From: Niastella populi
GTDB lineage: Bacteria; Bacteroidota; Bacteroidia; Chitinophagales; Chitinophagaceae
Direction: 5' to 3'
NCBI RefSeq assembly: GCF_002078015.1
Contig: NZ_LWBP01000001.1
Span: forward strand, 62,001 to 126,000
DNA: 64,000 bases
The position numbers and the translations under genes are program-made. The notes below the pieces were generated by a model. That model was not told the origin of the DNA. It saw nothing but the letters and a program-made list of their open reading frames with translations, and did not search any database. Below, piece by piece: positions 37,304 to 49,500 of the stretch; position 1 is the first letter of the stretch, and the number at the start of each line of letters is the position of its first letter.

Positions 37304-40285
37304 TTATCGATTGGCTTTTACCAGTTTTAATGACTCTTTATTATTCAATCGCAAATAATACGTGCCTGGTTTTAATGCCGATACGTTTATCGGCTGACGA
37401 GGCTGCGTTAGTTTGATCTGTTTCAATACGCGGCCCTGGTTGTCGACCAGTGTTGCCATGGTATTTAATAACTGCTTATTGTTCAATTCTACTATTACCG
37501 TGCTGGTAGCCGGCTGCGGGTACAAGCGGGCAGCTTCGGCGGTTGGCCGGTAATTCAACTCTGCTGTTTTTGAATAGGTGGTTCTGTCGGGCTCAACGAT
37601 CTTCAGGCGGTAATAAAACCTGTCACCGGCAGGTGACCTGTCGTCGTAGCGATAGCTATAATTTTCCTGCCCGTTGGCGGTTACAGTACCGATCGTCGCA
37701 AAGCGCTTTCCATCGGTGCTGCGTTCAACTTCATATTTTATGATACCCGACTGGCTGGCAACATTCCAGGTAAGCAGTACATCTTTTGATGCTGTTTGCT
37801 GCGCATCGAATGAAACGATCTGCACCGGCAATACCGCGGCCAGCTGGAAATCGAGGTAGTTTACATTAAGATCGTTGGCTTCAAAAACAAAACGGAATAC
37901 GTGTACGCCGCCGGAGATATTACCCAGTGGTACGGTCAGAGACTGCCATACCTGGAAACCACCGGTATTGGGCACATTGATGCTGCCCGAAACATCCACG
38001 CCATCCATCTCTATATGAAAACGGCGGCCTGTACCGGGAGCGGCCACTCTTACATAAACCATGTAGGCTGCGCTGGTTGTAGCATTCAATGTATATTCCA
38101 GCCATTCTCCATTTGAAACCCAGCCAATATTATAAGTGCCTTCTGCGCAGTTCTGCAGGTCAACATCTTCTGTTGTACGGTATTCATTGCCTGCATTGCC
38201 AACAGATGTTTCATGATAGGCAATGCCTTCTCCGCCTCTGTCGAAGTCTTCTATTTCTACCTTGCCGGGAATATTCATCGGCGTACCGTAATAAGGATTC
38301 TGTAACGAACCGCTCAGCGTATAAGTTGCGGTAAAGGTTGTATTTACCAACGGCGCGCGAAGTGTTTGGGCAGCGGCTCCGCCATGCGCCCAGGAAGCAA
38401 AAGCGTACACGTTATTGTTCAGCACCTGCGGGCCCGGCGCTTCCAGTGTAAGCGAACCGTTGGCAACCCATGTTCTTGAAAATGGCGCTACGGCTTCGCC
38501 GCCCAATACCAGTCTCAAACCCGGTATGTTGGCTGCGGCCGTCAGTTCTACTTTATTTGGCTGTATATCTACCGAATCGATGCCAACGCGGCCATCACTG
38601 TCGGTTACGGTTAGTATGATGCGGAACCATACGTTGTGCGACTGTTCGCCGCCATTGTCGGCAATGAATGTGCCGTTCGTTATACCCGATGGTACGGTTG
38701 GTCCGGGGTGCCAGTGTTCGCTGGTGGCGTTTTCCCGGTGAAAGAACCGTATTTCCCATGTATAGGCAGAAGCAGGCAGAACGCCGTCTTCAGCATCTGT
38801 TGCCGTTCCGGAGAACGTTACCTGGTCAAGCGCATTCCAGGTTAAGGTATTTGATGGCGAAGTGATCTGCACTGCTGGTCTGGCATTGAAAGGCAGCACG
38901 GTAAGTGTTGCGTTGTTGCTGGTTGCCGTGCCGTTCACATTGGTAACTACACAACGGTAATTACCTGCATCGCCTGCCGCTACCGCGTTTATCGTGTAGG
39001 TGCCGGCGTTGGCGCCCGGAATATCCACGCCGTTGAATTGCCATTGATACTGGAAGGGAACGGCGCCATTGGCAGAAACACTAAACGTTACCGGGTCGCC
39101 GGTAACGATGGTTTGACTAACCGGGTGGTTGATGATAACCGGCGCATCCCTGTTATCGTATTCAACCCGCCATAAGCTGCCGGTGTTGTTATACAGAATG
39201 TAATAAATATTTCCATCCAGGCCTACGCTTGTTCCCAGCACGGAACCGAAACCGGTAGCTGAAAATTCAGTATGCCCATTGCCGGGGTTGGTGGCATCGA
39301 CACTTCTGAACCAGTCGTTACACCAGTCGGAAAAATAAAAGCGGTTGCGATATGCAGCCGGGTAATTGGTGGCGGTGGGATTGAAGAAGACCCCCGAAGT
39401 AATGGCGCAGCCCCAATTGGGATGGCCATAGTAAAATGCCGCTGTAATGGTATTGGCCGGTTGCTCAGGGCCCGAACGGCCGTTCTGGTCCCAGCCATAG
39501 TTGTAGTTTTTGGTGGCATCGGGATTGGTAACATCGTCTATCTCTTCATAGTTGCCGCCCACATTTACAACAAAGATCTTACCCGATACCGGGTCGAGGC
39601 TCATCTTCCAGGGATTCCGCATCCCCATGGCCCACATGCTTCGCTTTTGCCGGGTGGCGCCCGCTTCATTGTAATACGGATTGCCGGGGGCGGGATCGCC
39701 ATTTTCTGTCAGCCGCAAAATTTTGCCGCGATAGGTATCGGGCATAATGGCCTGCGCGGGTTGATTACTTTCACCAATGGCCACATAAAGAAAGCCCTGT
39801 TTAAAAAGCAATGCCCCGCCGTTGTGAAAACCATTCAGAATGGGATCGAACTCCATCACATGCGTAACGGAACTTACCTGGTTGGCCGGCGTGATAACTA
39901 TGTAATCGAGGTAATGCACCGTCATGTCGGCCTTTGTATAAAAAAGGTAACATTTACCGTTTGTTGCAAAATCAGGATGCAGGGTTATGCCTAATAAACC
40001 CTGTTCGGCGGCGGTTACGGTTGCAACGGTATGCACTGTTGATACCGTACCATTCTGAAATACTTTTACCGCGCCGGAGCGTTCTGCAATAAATATTCTT
40101 CCGTCTGGCGCATGCACCATGGCTGTTGCCTCATTGATAACATCGCCGGTAAGCTTTCTTTGAAAGAAGCCGGGCGGTAACTGTGCAATAACCGGTGAAA
40201 AAAAAGCTGATAGCAACACCAGCAGCGTAGTGAATAAATATGTACGGCAAAATGATCGTTGCCCTACATGTGGTGGGATTCTCAT
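37304..40285 (-). CDS. Multidomain secreted PQQ-dependent sugar dehydrogenase with Ig, CBM6 and T9SS domains
   Basis: 993 residues. In order: signal peptide (to about residue 34); GSDH propeller to about 375 (AMGMRNPWKMSLDP, NYNYGWDQNGR, HPNWGCAITSGVFF); an Ig-like domain with NHPVSQTIVTGDPVTFSVSA and YQWQFNGVDIPGA; two further beta-sandwich domains; a CBM6 module starting IPGKVEIEDFDRGGEGIAYH; a fibronectin-like linker (VERSTDGKRFATIGTVTANG); and a C-terminal T9SS type A sorting domain (RLYPQPATSTVIVELNNKQL). It is secreted or cell-surface and binds carbohydrate. It oxidises an aldose or an end of a polysaccharide. The gene stands alone. Confidence 0.88.
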   Translation of the reverse strand: MRIPPHVGQRSFCRTYLFTTLLVLLSAFFSPVIAQLPPGFFQRKLTGDVINEATAMVHAPDGRIFIAERSGAVKVFQNGTVSTVHTVATVTAAEQGLLGITLHPDFATNGKCYLFYTKADMTVHYLDYIVITPANQVSSVTHVMEFDPILNGFHNGGALLFKQGFLYVAIGESNQPAQAIMPDTYRGKILRLTENGDPAPGNPYYNEAGATRQKRSMWAMGMRNPWKMSLDPVSGKIFVVNVGGNYEEIDDVTNPDATKNYNYGWDQNGRSGPEQPANTITAAFYYGHPNWGCAITSGVFFNPTATNYPAAYRNRFYFSDWCNDWFRSVDATNPGNGHTEFSATGFGSVLGTSVGLDGNIYYILYNNTGSLWRVEYDNRDAPVIINHPVSQTIVTGDPVTFSVSANGAVPFQYQWQFNGVDIPGANAGTYTINAVAAGDAGNYRCVVTNVNGTATSNNATLTVLPFNARPAVQITSPSNTLTWNALDQVTFSGTATDAEDGVLPASAYTWEIRFFHRENATSEHWHPGPTVPSGITNGTFIADNGGEQSHNVWFRIILTVTDSDGRVGIDSVDIQPNKVELTAAANIPGLRLVLGGEAVAPFSRTWVANGSLTLEAPGPQVLNNNVYAFASWAHGGAAAQTLRAPLVNTTFTATYTLSGSLQNPYYGTPMNIPGKVEIEDFDRGGEGIAYHETSVGNAGNEYRTTEDVDLQNCAEGTYNIGWVSNGEWLEYTLNATTSAAYMVYVRVAAPGTGRRFHIEMDGVDVSGSINVPNTGGFQVWQSLTVPLGNISGGVHVFRFVFEANDLNVNYLDFQLAAVLPVQIVSFDAQQTASKDVLLTWNVASQSGIIKYEVERSTDGKRFATIGTVTANGQENYSYRYDDRSPAGDRFYYRLKIVEPDRTTYSKTAELNYRPTAEAARLYPQPATSTVIVELNNKQLLNTMATLVDNQGRVLKQIKLTQPRQPINVSALKPGTYYLRLNNKESLKLVKANR

Positions 40286-40680
40286 AGCGTGTTTAACTTG
40301 ATTTTATTAAAGAAAAACCTAATGCGGTATAACCGTCACTGTTATATGCAAATGGCGTGCAACTGTGCCCGGCTAAATATATTTTGCGCGTTTATGTAGA
40401 TAAATAGATGGAGAAAGACCGGTTGTCTAAGAAATGATGCGCATAAAGCAACCTGATCTTATAGTTGAGCGTAAAGCACCGGTTCTTTGCCGGAAGTATT
40501 TTCAACCGGTATTACCGGAATGTTACGTGATTATACGCTGCAGAACGTTCAATGACGATACGGGAAGAAAAGTTTTGACCCCAGGTAGAACATTTGTGCA
40601 TTGCCTCACCTGGTATAAATGAAAATGGTGAGCTCCTTTTTTCAGCGGAGCTCACCATTTTTTTATGACGGGTTCTTTTA
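40286..40680. other. Intergenic region between the PQQ dehydrogenase and katG
   Basis: About 395 bases. It holds the promoter side of the dehydrogenase (near 40286-40400) and the terminator at 40622-40664. An open frame of 62 codons (40434-40622) has no recognisable feature and is likely chance. I see no RNA gene. Confidence 0.4.
40622..40664 (-). terminator. Bidirectional rho-independent terminator next to katG
   Basis: AAAATGGTGAGCTCC (40622-40636) and GGAGCTCACCATTTT (40647-40661) form a perfect 15-bp stem around a 10-base loop. A T-run follows on the plus side, and the stem itself ends in T's on the minus side. It lies 17 bases past the katG stop. Confidence 0.88.
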
Positions 40681-42975
<2,295 letters not shown>

Positions 42976-43046
42976 TTAATTGAACACATTCCTGCACAGG
43001 TGGTTGCGCAGGGTGGTAAAGGTAGGCTTTTGAGGTAATAAGGATA

Positions 43047-43082
43047 ATCGATTAAATCTATAGTTCTATAGGTAAAAACTAT
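43047..43082 (-). promoter_or_regulatory. OxyR-like binding site upstream of katG
   Basis: ATAGGTAAAAACTAT (43068-43082) matches the OxyR consensus ATAGnTnnnAnCTAT in every fixed position. A second element, ATCGATTAAATCTAT (43047-43061), matches with one mismatch. They are separated by 6 bases (7 in the E. coli consensus), so they lie about two helical turns apart. On the minus strand a TACCTTTA element (43017-43024) near the usual -7 position follows, about 62 bases before the katG ATG. OxyR control is inferred. Confidence 0.55.
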
Positions 43083-43197
43083 AAGGTTGGAGGCGTAACG
43101 GGGAGGCGCTTCAAAAAAATAACCGGCTGGTGTGGGATTTTTTTGCTCCCGACGGTCTTAGTTTACAGGAATACTTATTTATCACAAAAGCCAGCCA

Positions 43198-44496
43198 ATG
43201 AATTTTTTTAAACGATTGATGTACGTGTCGTATTTACTGACCGTACCGGTTGTTTCCTGCTTTTCGCAGCAGCCCGATGACAATTTTGTGAAACGAAGCT
43301 TTGACGCTGCCGAACCGCTTTACCGCAACCTGCTGCATAAAACATCAGGCAGTTTTGCTTTGTACCCGCATTCGCTGTACGCGCCCGATTCAATCAAATA
43401 TTATGGCATCGATGAATGGACAGGCGGTTTCTGGCCGGGCATCCTGTGGTATATGTTCGAATATACAAAGGATACCAGCTGGAAGCGCGCCGCTACGGCA
43501 TGGACAGGATCGCTGGAAGCCAATCAATTCAATACGAACCATCACGATATCGGGTTTATGATGTATTGCAGTTATGGCAATGCCATCCGTTTTCAGCACA
43601 ATGCCGCTTATCGGAAAATATTGCTGCAGTCGGCTGAATCGCTTACTAAACGGTACTCGCCCGTGGTTGGCTGTATACAAAGCTGGAACAAACGAAAGTC
43701 GAAAGGAGATAAAAATACCTGGGAATACCCGGTGATCATGGATAATATGATGAACCTGGAATTACTTTTTTATGCCAGCCGGGTAAGCAACGATCCGAAG
43801 TACCGTCAAATTGCTATCAGCCATGCCGGAAAAACCATGCAGCATCATCTGCGTAAAGATCTCAGTTCTTATCACGTAGTAAATTATGATCCCAAAACAG
43901 GGGCTGTGTTGCATAAACAAACGTTGCAGGGGTTTTCAGATGAATCAACCTGGGCAAGGGGGCAGGCCTGGGGTATTTATGGCTTCACGATGACCTACAG
44001 GGAAACCGGTGATAAACGGTTTCTGAAAACGGCTACAGGAATGGCCGATCTCTTTCTGCAACACAAAAACCTGCCAAAGGATAAAATTCCTTATTGGGAT
44101 TTTAATGCAGGCGAACCGGGCTTTACACCCGATTGGGAATTCGACCCCGCCCGGTTCACCGAAACCCCGAGGGATGCATCGGCCGCTGCCATTGCCAGTT
44201 CGGCGTTGATAGAGTTGAGTACATTCGTAAGCGGGAAGAAAAGCAGGCGTTATTATGACGCCGCTGTTGCGATCTTGCGATCGTTGGGCAGCGATGCATA
44301 TCTGAACAGGGGAGCGGCCAACAAGTATTTTTTACTGAAGCACAGTACCGGCAATTTACCAAGCAACCGCGAAATTGATGTGCCGCTTATTTATGCCGAT
44401 TATTATTTTCTGGAAGCTTTGTTGCGGTATGAGCGCAGTAAGAAAAAATATGATCGAACAGCTTCGTTACAATCCGATATTGCCAAAATGAGATGA
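43198..44496 (+). CDS. Glycoside hydrolase family 88 protein (unsaturated glucuronyl hydrolase)
   Basis: 432 residues with a signal peptide (residues 1 to about 23; cleavage near VSCFSQQ, possibly a lipoprotein at Cys21). The family's two catalytic aspartates appear in NTNHHDIGFM (Asp117) and VIMDNMMNLELL (Asp182). DEWTGGFWPGILWYMFEYT and STWARGQAWGIYGFTM are the alpha6/alpha6-barrel signature. It hydrates and releases the 4,5-unsaturated uronic acid left at the end of oligosaccharides after polysaccharide lyase action. It lies directly ahead of the sigma/FecR/SusCD group, which frames it as part of a polysaccharide-utilisation locus. Confidence 0.9.
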   Translation: MNFFKRLMYVSYLLTVPVVSCFSQQPDDNFVKRSFDAAEPLYRNLLHKTSGSFALYPHSLYAPDSIKYYGIDEWTGGFWPGILWYMFEYTKDTSWKRAATAWTGSLEANQFNTNHHDIGFMMYCSYGNAIRFQHNAAYRKILLQSAESLTKRYSPVVGCIQSWNKRKSKGDKNTWEYPVIMDNMMNLELLFYASRVSNDPKYRQIAISHAGKTMQHHLRKDLSSYHVVNYDPKTGAVLHKQTLQGFSDESTWARGQAWGIYGFTMTYRETGDKRFLKTATGMADLFLQHKNLPKDKIPYWDFNAGEPGFTPDWEFDPARFTETPRDASAAAIASSALIELSTFVSGKKSRRYYDAAVAILRSLGSDAYLNRGAANKYFLLKHSTGNLPSNREIDVPLIYADYYFLEALLRYERSKKKYDRTASLQSDIAKMR

Positions 44497-44562
44497 TTTT
44501 CATGCTGCCATGTAATTGCTTTCTGCACCGGCCTTACTTTCATTTGCTGCAGTGAAGATGCA

Positions 44563-45177
44563 ATGCAGGATTTTTTTTCTACATTTGATCTTCACGCTAT
44601 GGCAGATTTGCATGAACAGAGAACAAATGACAGGATGCTGTTGCAGCAGTTGCGAAACGACGATGTGACGGCGTTCGATTCCCTGTACGAAAAGTACTGG
44701 GCACTTGTTTATTCTGCCGCTTACAAACGCCTGAAGGATACCAGTTATGCCAAGGATATAACACAGGATATTTTCCTGCAGCTCTGGCACAGAAGGCATG
44801 AGCTGAATATTGAAAACCTCGCTTCTTACCTGTACACCGCTGTTCGTAACAATGTGCTTAAATGGATGGAAAAGGAACAGCGCATTAAACCAATTCCCGA
44901 ATTGCTGCAGCAGGCAGCGCGGGAAGGGGCCGATGCAGCTGTGTTGCGCAAAGAATTTATGGTCAAATACGAGAACCTTATCAATACGCTCACCCCATCC
45001 CAGCAACAGATCTTCCGGATGCGTTACCAGCAGGAACTGTCGACAGCAGAAATTGCCGAACAGCTCAACGTAAGCCGGAAAACCGTGCAAAACCAGTTAG
45101 GCAGGAGCCTGCTGACTTTGCGCGAACTACTCGGCGCCGTTTATTTTGTTTACCAGCTTCATCTTTATGCTTCTTAA
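44563..45177 (+). CDS. RNA polymerase ECF sigma factor, FecI-like
   Basis: 204 residues; an inner ATG at 44599 (MADLHEQRTN) is a plausible true start and gives 192. The sigma-2 region shows DVTAFDSLYEKYWALVYSAA and TQDIFLQLWHRRHEL; sigma-4 shows LTPSQQQIFRMRYQQELSTA and NVSRKTVQNQLGRSLLTL. It pairs with the FecR anti-sigma factor 68 bases downstream and probably drives transcription of the susC-susD genes after a signal from the SusC plug domain. Confidence 0.92.
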   Translation: MQDFFSTFDLHAMADLHEQRTNDRMLLQQLRNDDVTAFDSLYEKYWALVYSAAYKRLKDTSYAKDITQDIFLQLWHRRHELNIENLASYLYTAVRNNVLKWMEKEQRIKPIPELLQQAAREGADAAVLRKEFMVKYENLINTLTPSQQQIFRMRYQQELSTAEIAEQLNVSRKTVQNQLGRSLLTLRELLGAVYFVYQLHLYAS

Positions 45178-45245
45178 AAAAAGTTCCTGTTGCGTGGGGC
45201 TTTTTCTTTTTCGGCGGTCTATATTATATAGAACCTATCGCCAGC

Positions 45246-46430
45246 ATGGATAAAAAAGATTTGCTCGAAATTCTGAAAAAGTACCGTCTTGGGACTGCCA
45301 CCAGGGAGGAAGTTGAATTTTTACTCGCTTATTATGATCTGTTTGAAGTGGAGGAAGATGTGATTGCCTCCAAAGCTGCTGCAGAAGTAAAGGCGTTGAA
45401 GGAAGACATCCGTGCCGGTATAAATGAAAAGATAACCGGTAAACCAGCTTCACCCGTCCGGTATATCAACGTTCGTTTCAAATGGTTGGCTGCAGCATCT
45501 GTGCTGTTAATTGTTGCCATAGGCGCCGTATTATACAACCTTCGCCAGCCTGCCGTCCAAAGCGTTGCTGCAGTAAACGACCTACCGGCTGCACCCACTG
45601 TAAATGATATTGCCCCGGGCCGCAACCAGGCCATGCTTACACTGGCCGACGGATCTGTGATCGCACTCGATGATAAAGCGAACGGTGTTATTTCGCAACA
45701 GCAGGGAACACTGGTAAAAAAGACCGCCGACGGCCACGTTGTGTATACTGAGAATGAAAAAAGCGCGGCAATGGCCATCAACACAATTACCACACCCAAT
45801 GGCGGCCAGTACCAGCTCACCTTATCTGATGGAACTAATGTGTGGCTTAATGCGGCTTCCTCCATTACGTTTCCTACCTCTTTTACCGCCGCAGCCAGAG
45901 AAGTACAGATCACCGGCGAAGCTTACTTCGAAGTGGCCAGGGACAAACGTCATCCGTTTAAAGTGATTTCGAAAAACCAGGTGGTAGAAGTGCTGGGAAC
46001 GCATTTTAATGTGAATACCTACCCTGATGAACCTGCTGCAAAAACCACGCTGTTGGAAGGCAGCGTAAAAGTAAACTGTACCGGGGGCGTAAAAAATAAA
46101 GCAACCTCATCGAAAGTATTGGTGCCCGGTCAACAGTCAGTCGTCACCGGGTCAAAAGAGCCCATCCGTGTTCAATCGGCCGATTTGGAAGAAGCGGTTG
46201 CATGGAAGAATGGCTACTTTAAGTTCGACCGGGTAGATATTCAAACCATTATGCGGCAGGTAGCCCGTTGGTACAATGTGGAAGTAGAGTATCGTGGCAG
46301 GATCAGTGATGATGTATTCGTTGGTAAAATTGCCCGGAGTGAAAATGTATCGGGCGTATTGAAAATACTGGCTTTGAGCAAGATCAAAACTTCCATTGAA
46401 GGACGTAAAATCATTGTTTTGAATCAATAA
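45246..46430 (+). CDS. FecR-type anti-sigma factor
   Basis: 394 residues. The N-terminal cytoplasmic part starts MDKKDLLEILKKYRLGTATR. A single membrane helix lies near residues 79-98 (LAAASVLLIVAIGAVLYNL). The periplasmic FecR domain follows (APGRNQAMLTLADGSVIALD, TPNGGQYQLTLSDGTNVWLN, ITGEAYFEVARDKRHPFKVI), and a C-terminal STN-like fold ends in VDIQTIMRQVARWYNVEVEY. It senses the state of the STN-bearing SusC and holds or releases the sigma factor encoded upstream. Confidence 0.93.
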   Translation: MDKKDLLEILKKYRLGTATREEVEFLLAYYDLFEVEEDVIASKAAAEVKALKEDIRAGINEKITGKPASPVRYINVRFKWLAAASVLLIVAIGAVLYNLRQPAVQSVAAVNDLPAAPTVNDIAPGRNQAMLTLADGSVIALDDKANGVISQQQGTLVKKTADGHVVYTENEKSAAMAINTITTPNGGQYQLTLSDGTNVWLNAASSITFPTSFTAAAREVQITGEAYFEVARDKRHPFKVISKNQVVEVLGTHFNVNTYPDEPAAKTTLLEGSVKVNCTGGVKNKATSSKVLVPGQQSVVTGSKEPIRVQSADLEEAVAWKNGYFKFDRVDIQTIMRQVARWYNVEVEYRGRISDDVFVGKIARSENVSGVLKILALSKIKTSIEGRKIIVLNQ

Positions 46431-46485
46431 ATAAAACGCGAAAGTATGAGATCGTAAAACCGTATTCATTAAGCCCCAAAAAAAA

Positions 46486-46530
46486 CCGGAAGTGCTACCA
46501 ACACTGCCGGCCCTGAGTTCCCGAAGGAAC
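46486..46530 (+). promoter_or_regulatory. Two stem-loops in the leader of susC
   Basis: CCGGAAGTG and CACTGCCGG (46486-46510) pair with one mismatch, and GTTCC-CGAA-GGAAC (46517-46530) is a perfect short hairpin with a CGAA loop. Both lie between fecR and susC, 65 or more bases before the susC ATG. They could separate the expression of the two or protect the long mRNA. No T-run follows, so they are not simple terminators. Confidence 0.35.
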
Positions 46531-46595
46531 TTATTTGGATGCGCTCAAAATTCCCGGAAAAAGAATCTTAATCATCAACCAAACGCTGCAAAAGT

Positions 46596-49500
46596 ATGCA
46601 ATTGACTGCTAATGGCAAAACGGGAACCGCTTCCCGTTTGCGCCTTAAATTGTTTCTACGCATGAAACTAATTACGATTCTCCTGGTTGTTGGCTGTGTG
46701 CAGTTACATGCCAGGGGATTTTCGCAAACCATCAGCCTCACTGTTAAAAATCACCCGCTCGACCGTGTATTGAGTGAGATCGGCAACCAGAGCGGTTATT
46801 TCTTTTTTTACCGGTACAACGAATTGCAGGATGCCAAAAGGGTAACTTTAAATCTGAAAAATGTTCCGCTTGAAAAAGCCCTGCAGGAGTCGTTAAAAGG
46901 GCAACCGTTTACCTACACCATCGATCAGAAAACCATTGTGATCACCAGGGTTAAAGCCGTTACTGTAAAGGAGCCGCAGCCGGTTGTTGTAATTGAGGAA
47001 ACCCGGGGAACGGTTGTGGGTGAAAAAGGCGAACCCCTGGCCGGCGCTACGGTACAGGTAAAAGGAACAAGCCTGATGCGGGTAACCGATGCAAAGGGAA
47101 ATTTCCGTTTCGATGATCTTGGCCCCGCAGCCGTTCTTGTTATCAGCTACACCGGATATGAAGAGCAGGAAGTACCTGTTGCAGGAAAAACGAGTGTTAC
47201 CGTGCGGATGCGTACGGCCAACCAGCACCTGAACGCTATTGTGGTAGTAGGTTATGGCACCCAGCTGCGCAAAGACGTAACGGGTTCTATCAGTACTATC
47301 AATTCACAAAAAATTAAAGACCAGCCGGTGGTTAGTATTGACCAGGCTATGGCCGGGCAAATGGCAGGTGTGCAGGTAACACAGGCCACAGGGGCGCCCG
47401 GCGGGGGCGCAGCAGTACGGATCAGGGGAGCGGGTTCGCTCAGCGCGGGCAATGAACCCCTGTATGTAATTGATGGGTTCCCGGTTACCAACGATTATGA
47501 TCAACGCAATAACCCGCTGAACACTATTAATCCGGCTGATATTGAAAGCATACAGGTACTCAAAGATGCATCTGCAACGGCAATCTATGGTTCCCGGGGT
47601 TCAAACGGCGTGGTGATCATTACCACGAAATCTGGAAAAAATGGCGTTACCCGGATGAACGTCAACGTTACTACCGGGGTACAAACGGTTGAGAAACTGG
47701 TAGATGTTTTAAATGCCCGGGAGTTTGCCAACTATGTAAACGAATCAAGGAACAATGCTTGGGTTAATTCAGGCGCCGGCCGTTCGGCATCCGATCCTAA
47801 TTCGGCACGCCTCAATAATGTAATGTACCGGTTGCCCGATGCGCTCAGCAATCCCGATTCGTTGGGCGAAGGAACCAATTGGCAAAAAGAGATCTTCCGT
47901 GCGGCATATATGCAAAACTATCAGTTGAATATTTCCGGCGGCAACGATAAAACGAATTATTTCATTTCTGCAGGATATCTTAACCAGCAGGGAGTTGTGT
48001 TAAATTCTGACCTTAAGCGTTATTCTTTCCGTATCAATGCAGAATCAAAGCTGAATGATAACCTGAAAGTGGGCGCGAATTTAATGCCTGCCTATACCTT
48101 CACCAATCTTGTAACGGCAGAAGGTAACTGGCAGGGTGGGGGTATTATACAATCCGCTATTACTGCCGGCCCGCACCTGAAACCTTACGATGCCAGTGGC
48201 AATTATACCAAAATAACCGGGCAGGGTATTGGAACAAGCGAGGTTGATAATCCGGTAAAGCTGGCCAGGGAAGGTATGAACCAGCTGGGCAGCCTGCGTT
48301 TACTGGGTACTGCTTTTGCGGAACTCAGTATTGCAAAACAGTTCACATTTAAAGCCCTTGCGGGTACCGATATCCGCAACAACCGGCAGGATGTGTTCAG
48401 TCCATCCATTGTCAATCCGAACAGTGTAAATGCTACCAAAGTGCCTACCGGCAGCAGCAGTACGTTTGAAAGCAAAAACTGGCTGGCTGAATTTACGCTG
48501 AACTATAACCGCACGTTCAACCGTCATAAAGTGCAGGGGTTGCTGGGTTACACTGTTCAGAAAGAATATATCGACGAAAATACCATAAACGGTACCAATT
48601 TCCCGAACGATATTATCCGCACAATCAACGCCGCAGGTTTAATTACCAGCGCCAATTCAACAAAAGAAGAATGGTCGCTGCTTTCTTACCTGGCAAGGCT
48701 GAACTACAGTTATGATGGCAAGTATTTGCTTACTGCAGCGTTCCGCCGTGACGGCTCTTCCCGCTTTGGTTCAGATAACAGGTGGGGATTGTTTCCTTCC
48801 CTGTCGGTGGGCTGGCGTTTGAGTGAAGAAAATTTCCTGAAAAATGTAAGCTGGATCAGTGACCTGAAACTGCGTGCCAGCTATGGCCTTACCGGCAACA
48901 ACTTCATTAGTAATTACGGCCACATTGGCCTTACCATTGCCGATAACTATGTTTTTGGAAACAACGGCGGCTCGGTTAGCAATGGTATTCGTTTAAACAA
49001 TATCCCGAACAGCGAACTGGGTTGGGAAAAGAACAGGCAGATGGATGCCGGTTTCGAACTGGTGGTATTAGGCAACCGCCTTACCCTGGTTGCAGATTAT
49101 TACAACAAACGCACATCCGACCTGTTGCTGAGTGTTCCGGTGCCCACACTTACAGGTTATTCCAATGCTTTACAAAATATAGGCGAGATAGAGAACAGGG
49201 GTTTCGAGTTTGCGATTACCAGCCGCAATACGACAGGTAAGTTCAGGTGGACGACCGATGTTAATTTTTCAACGAACCGGGTAAAAGTGATCGCATTGGG
49301 GCCCGATGGTTCGCCGATCATTTCACGGCAGGCCACTTCGGCCAGTGCGCCAACGCATATCACCCAAATAGGCGATGTACCGGGTGCATTCTTTGGCTAC
49401 CAGGTAACAGGCGTTTACCAAAACGATGCAGAGGTGGCAAAAGGGCCTTCCATTATCAATGCCAATGGCACTACACAATCACGCCCGGGTCAGCTGAAGT

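Noticed and set aside
40434-40622. 62-codon open frame between the PQQ dehydrogenase and katG
   Set aside because: No recognisable features and it ends in the terminator stem.
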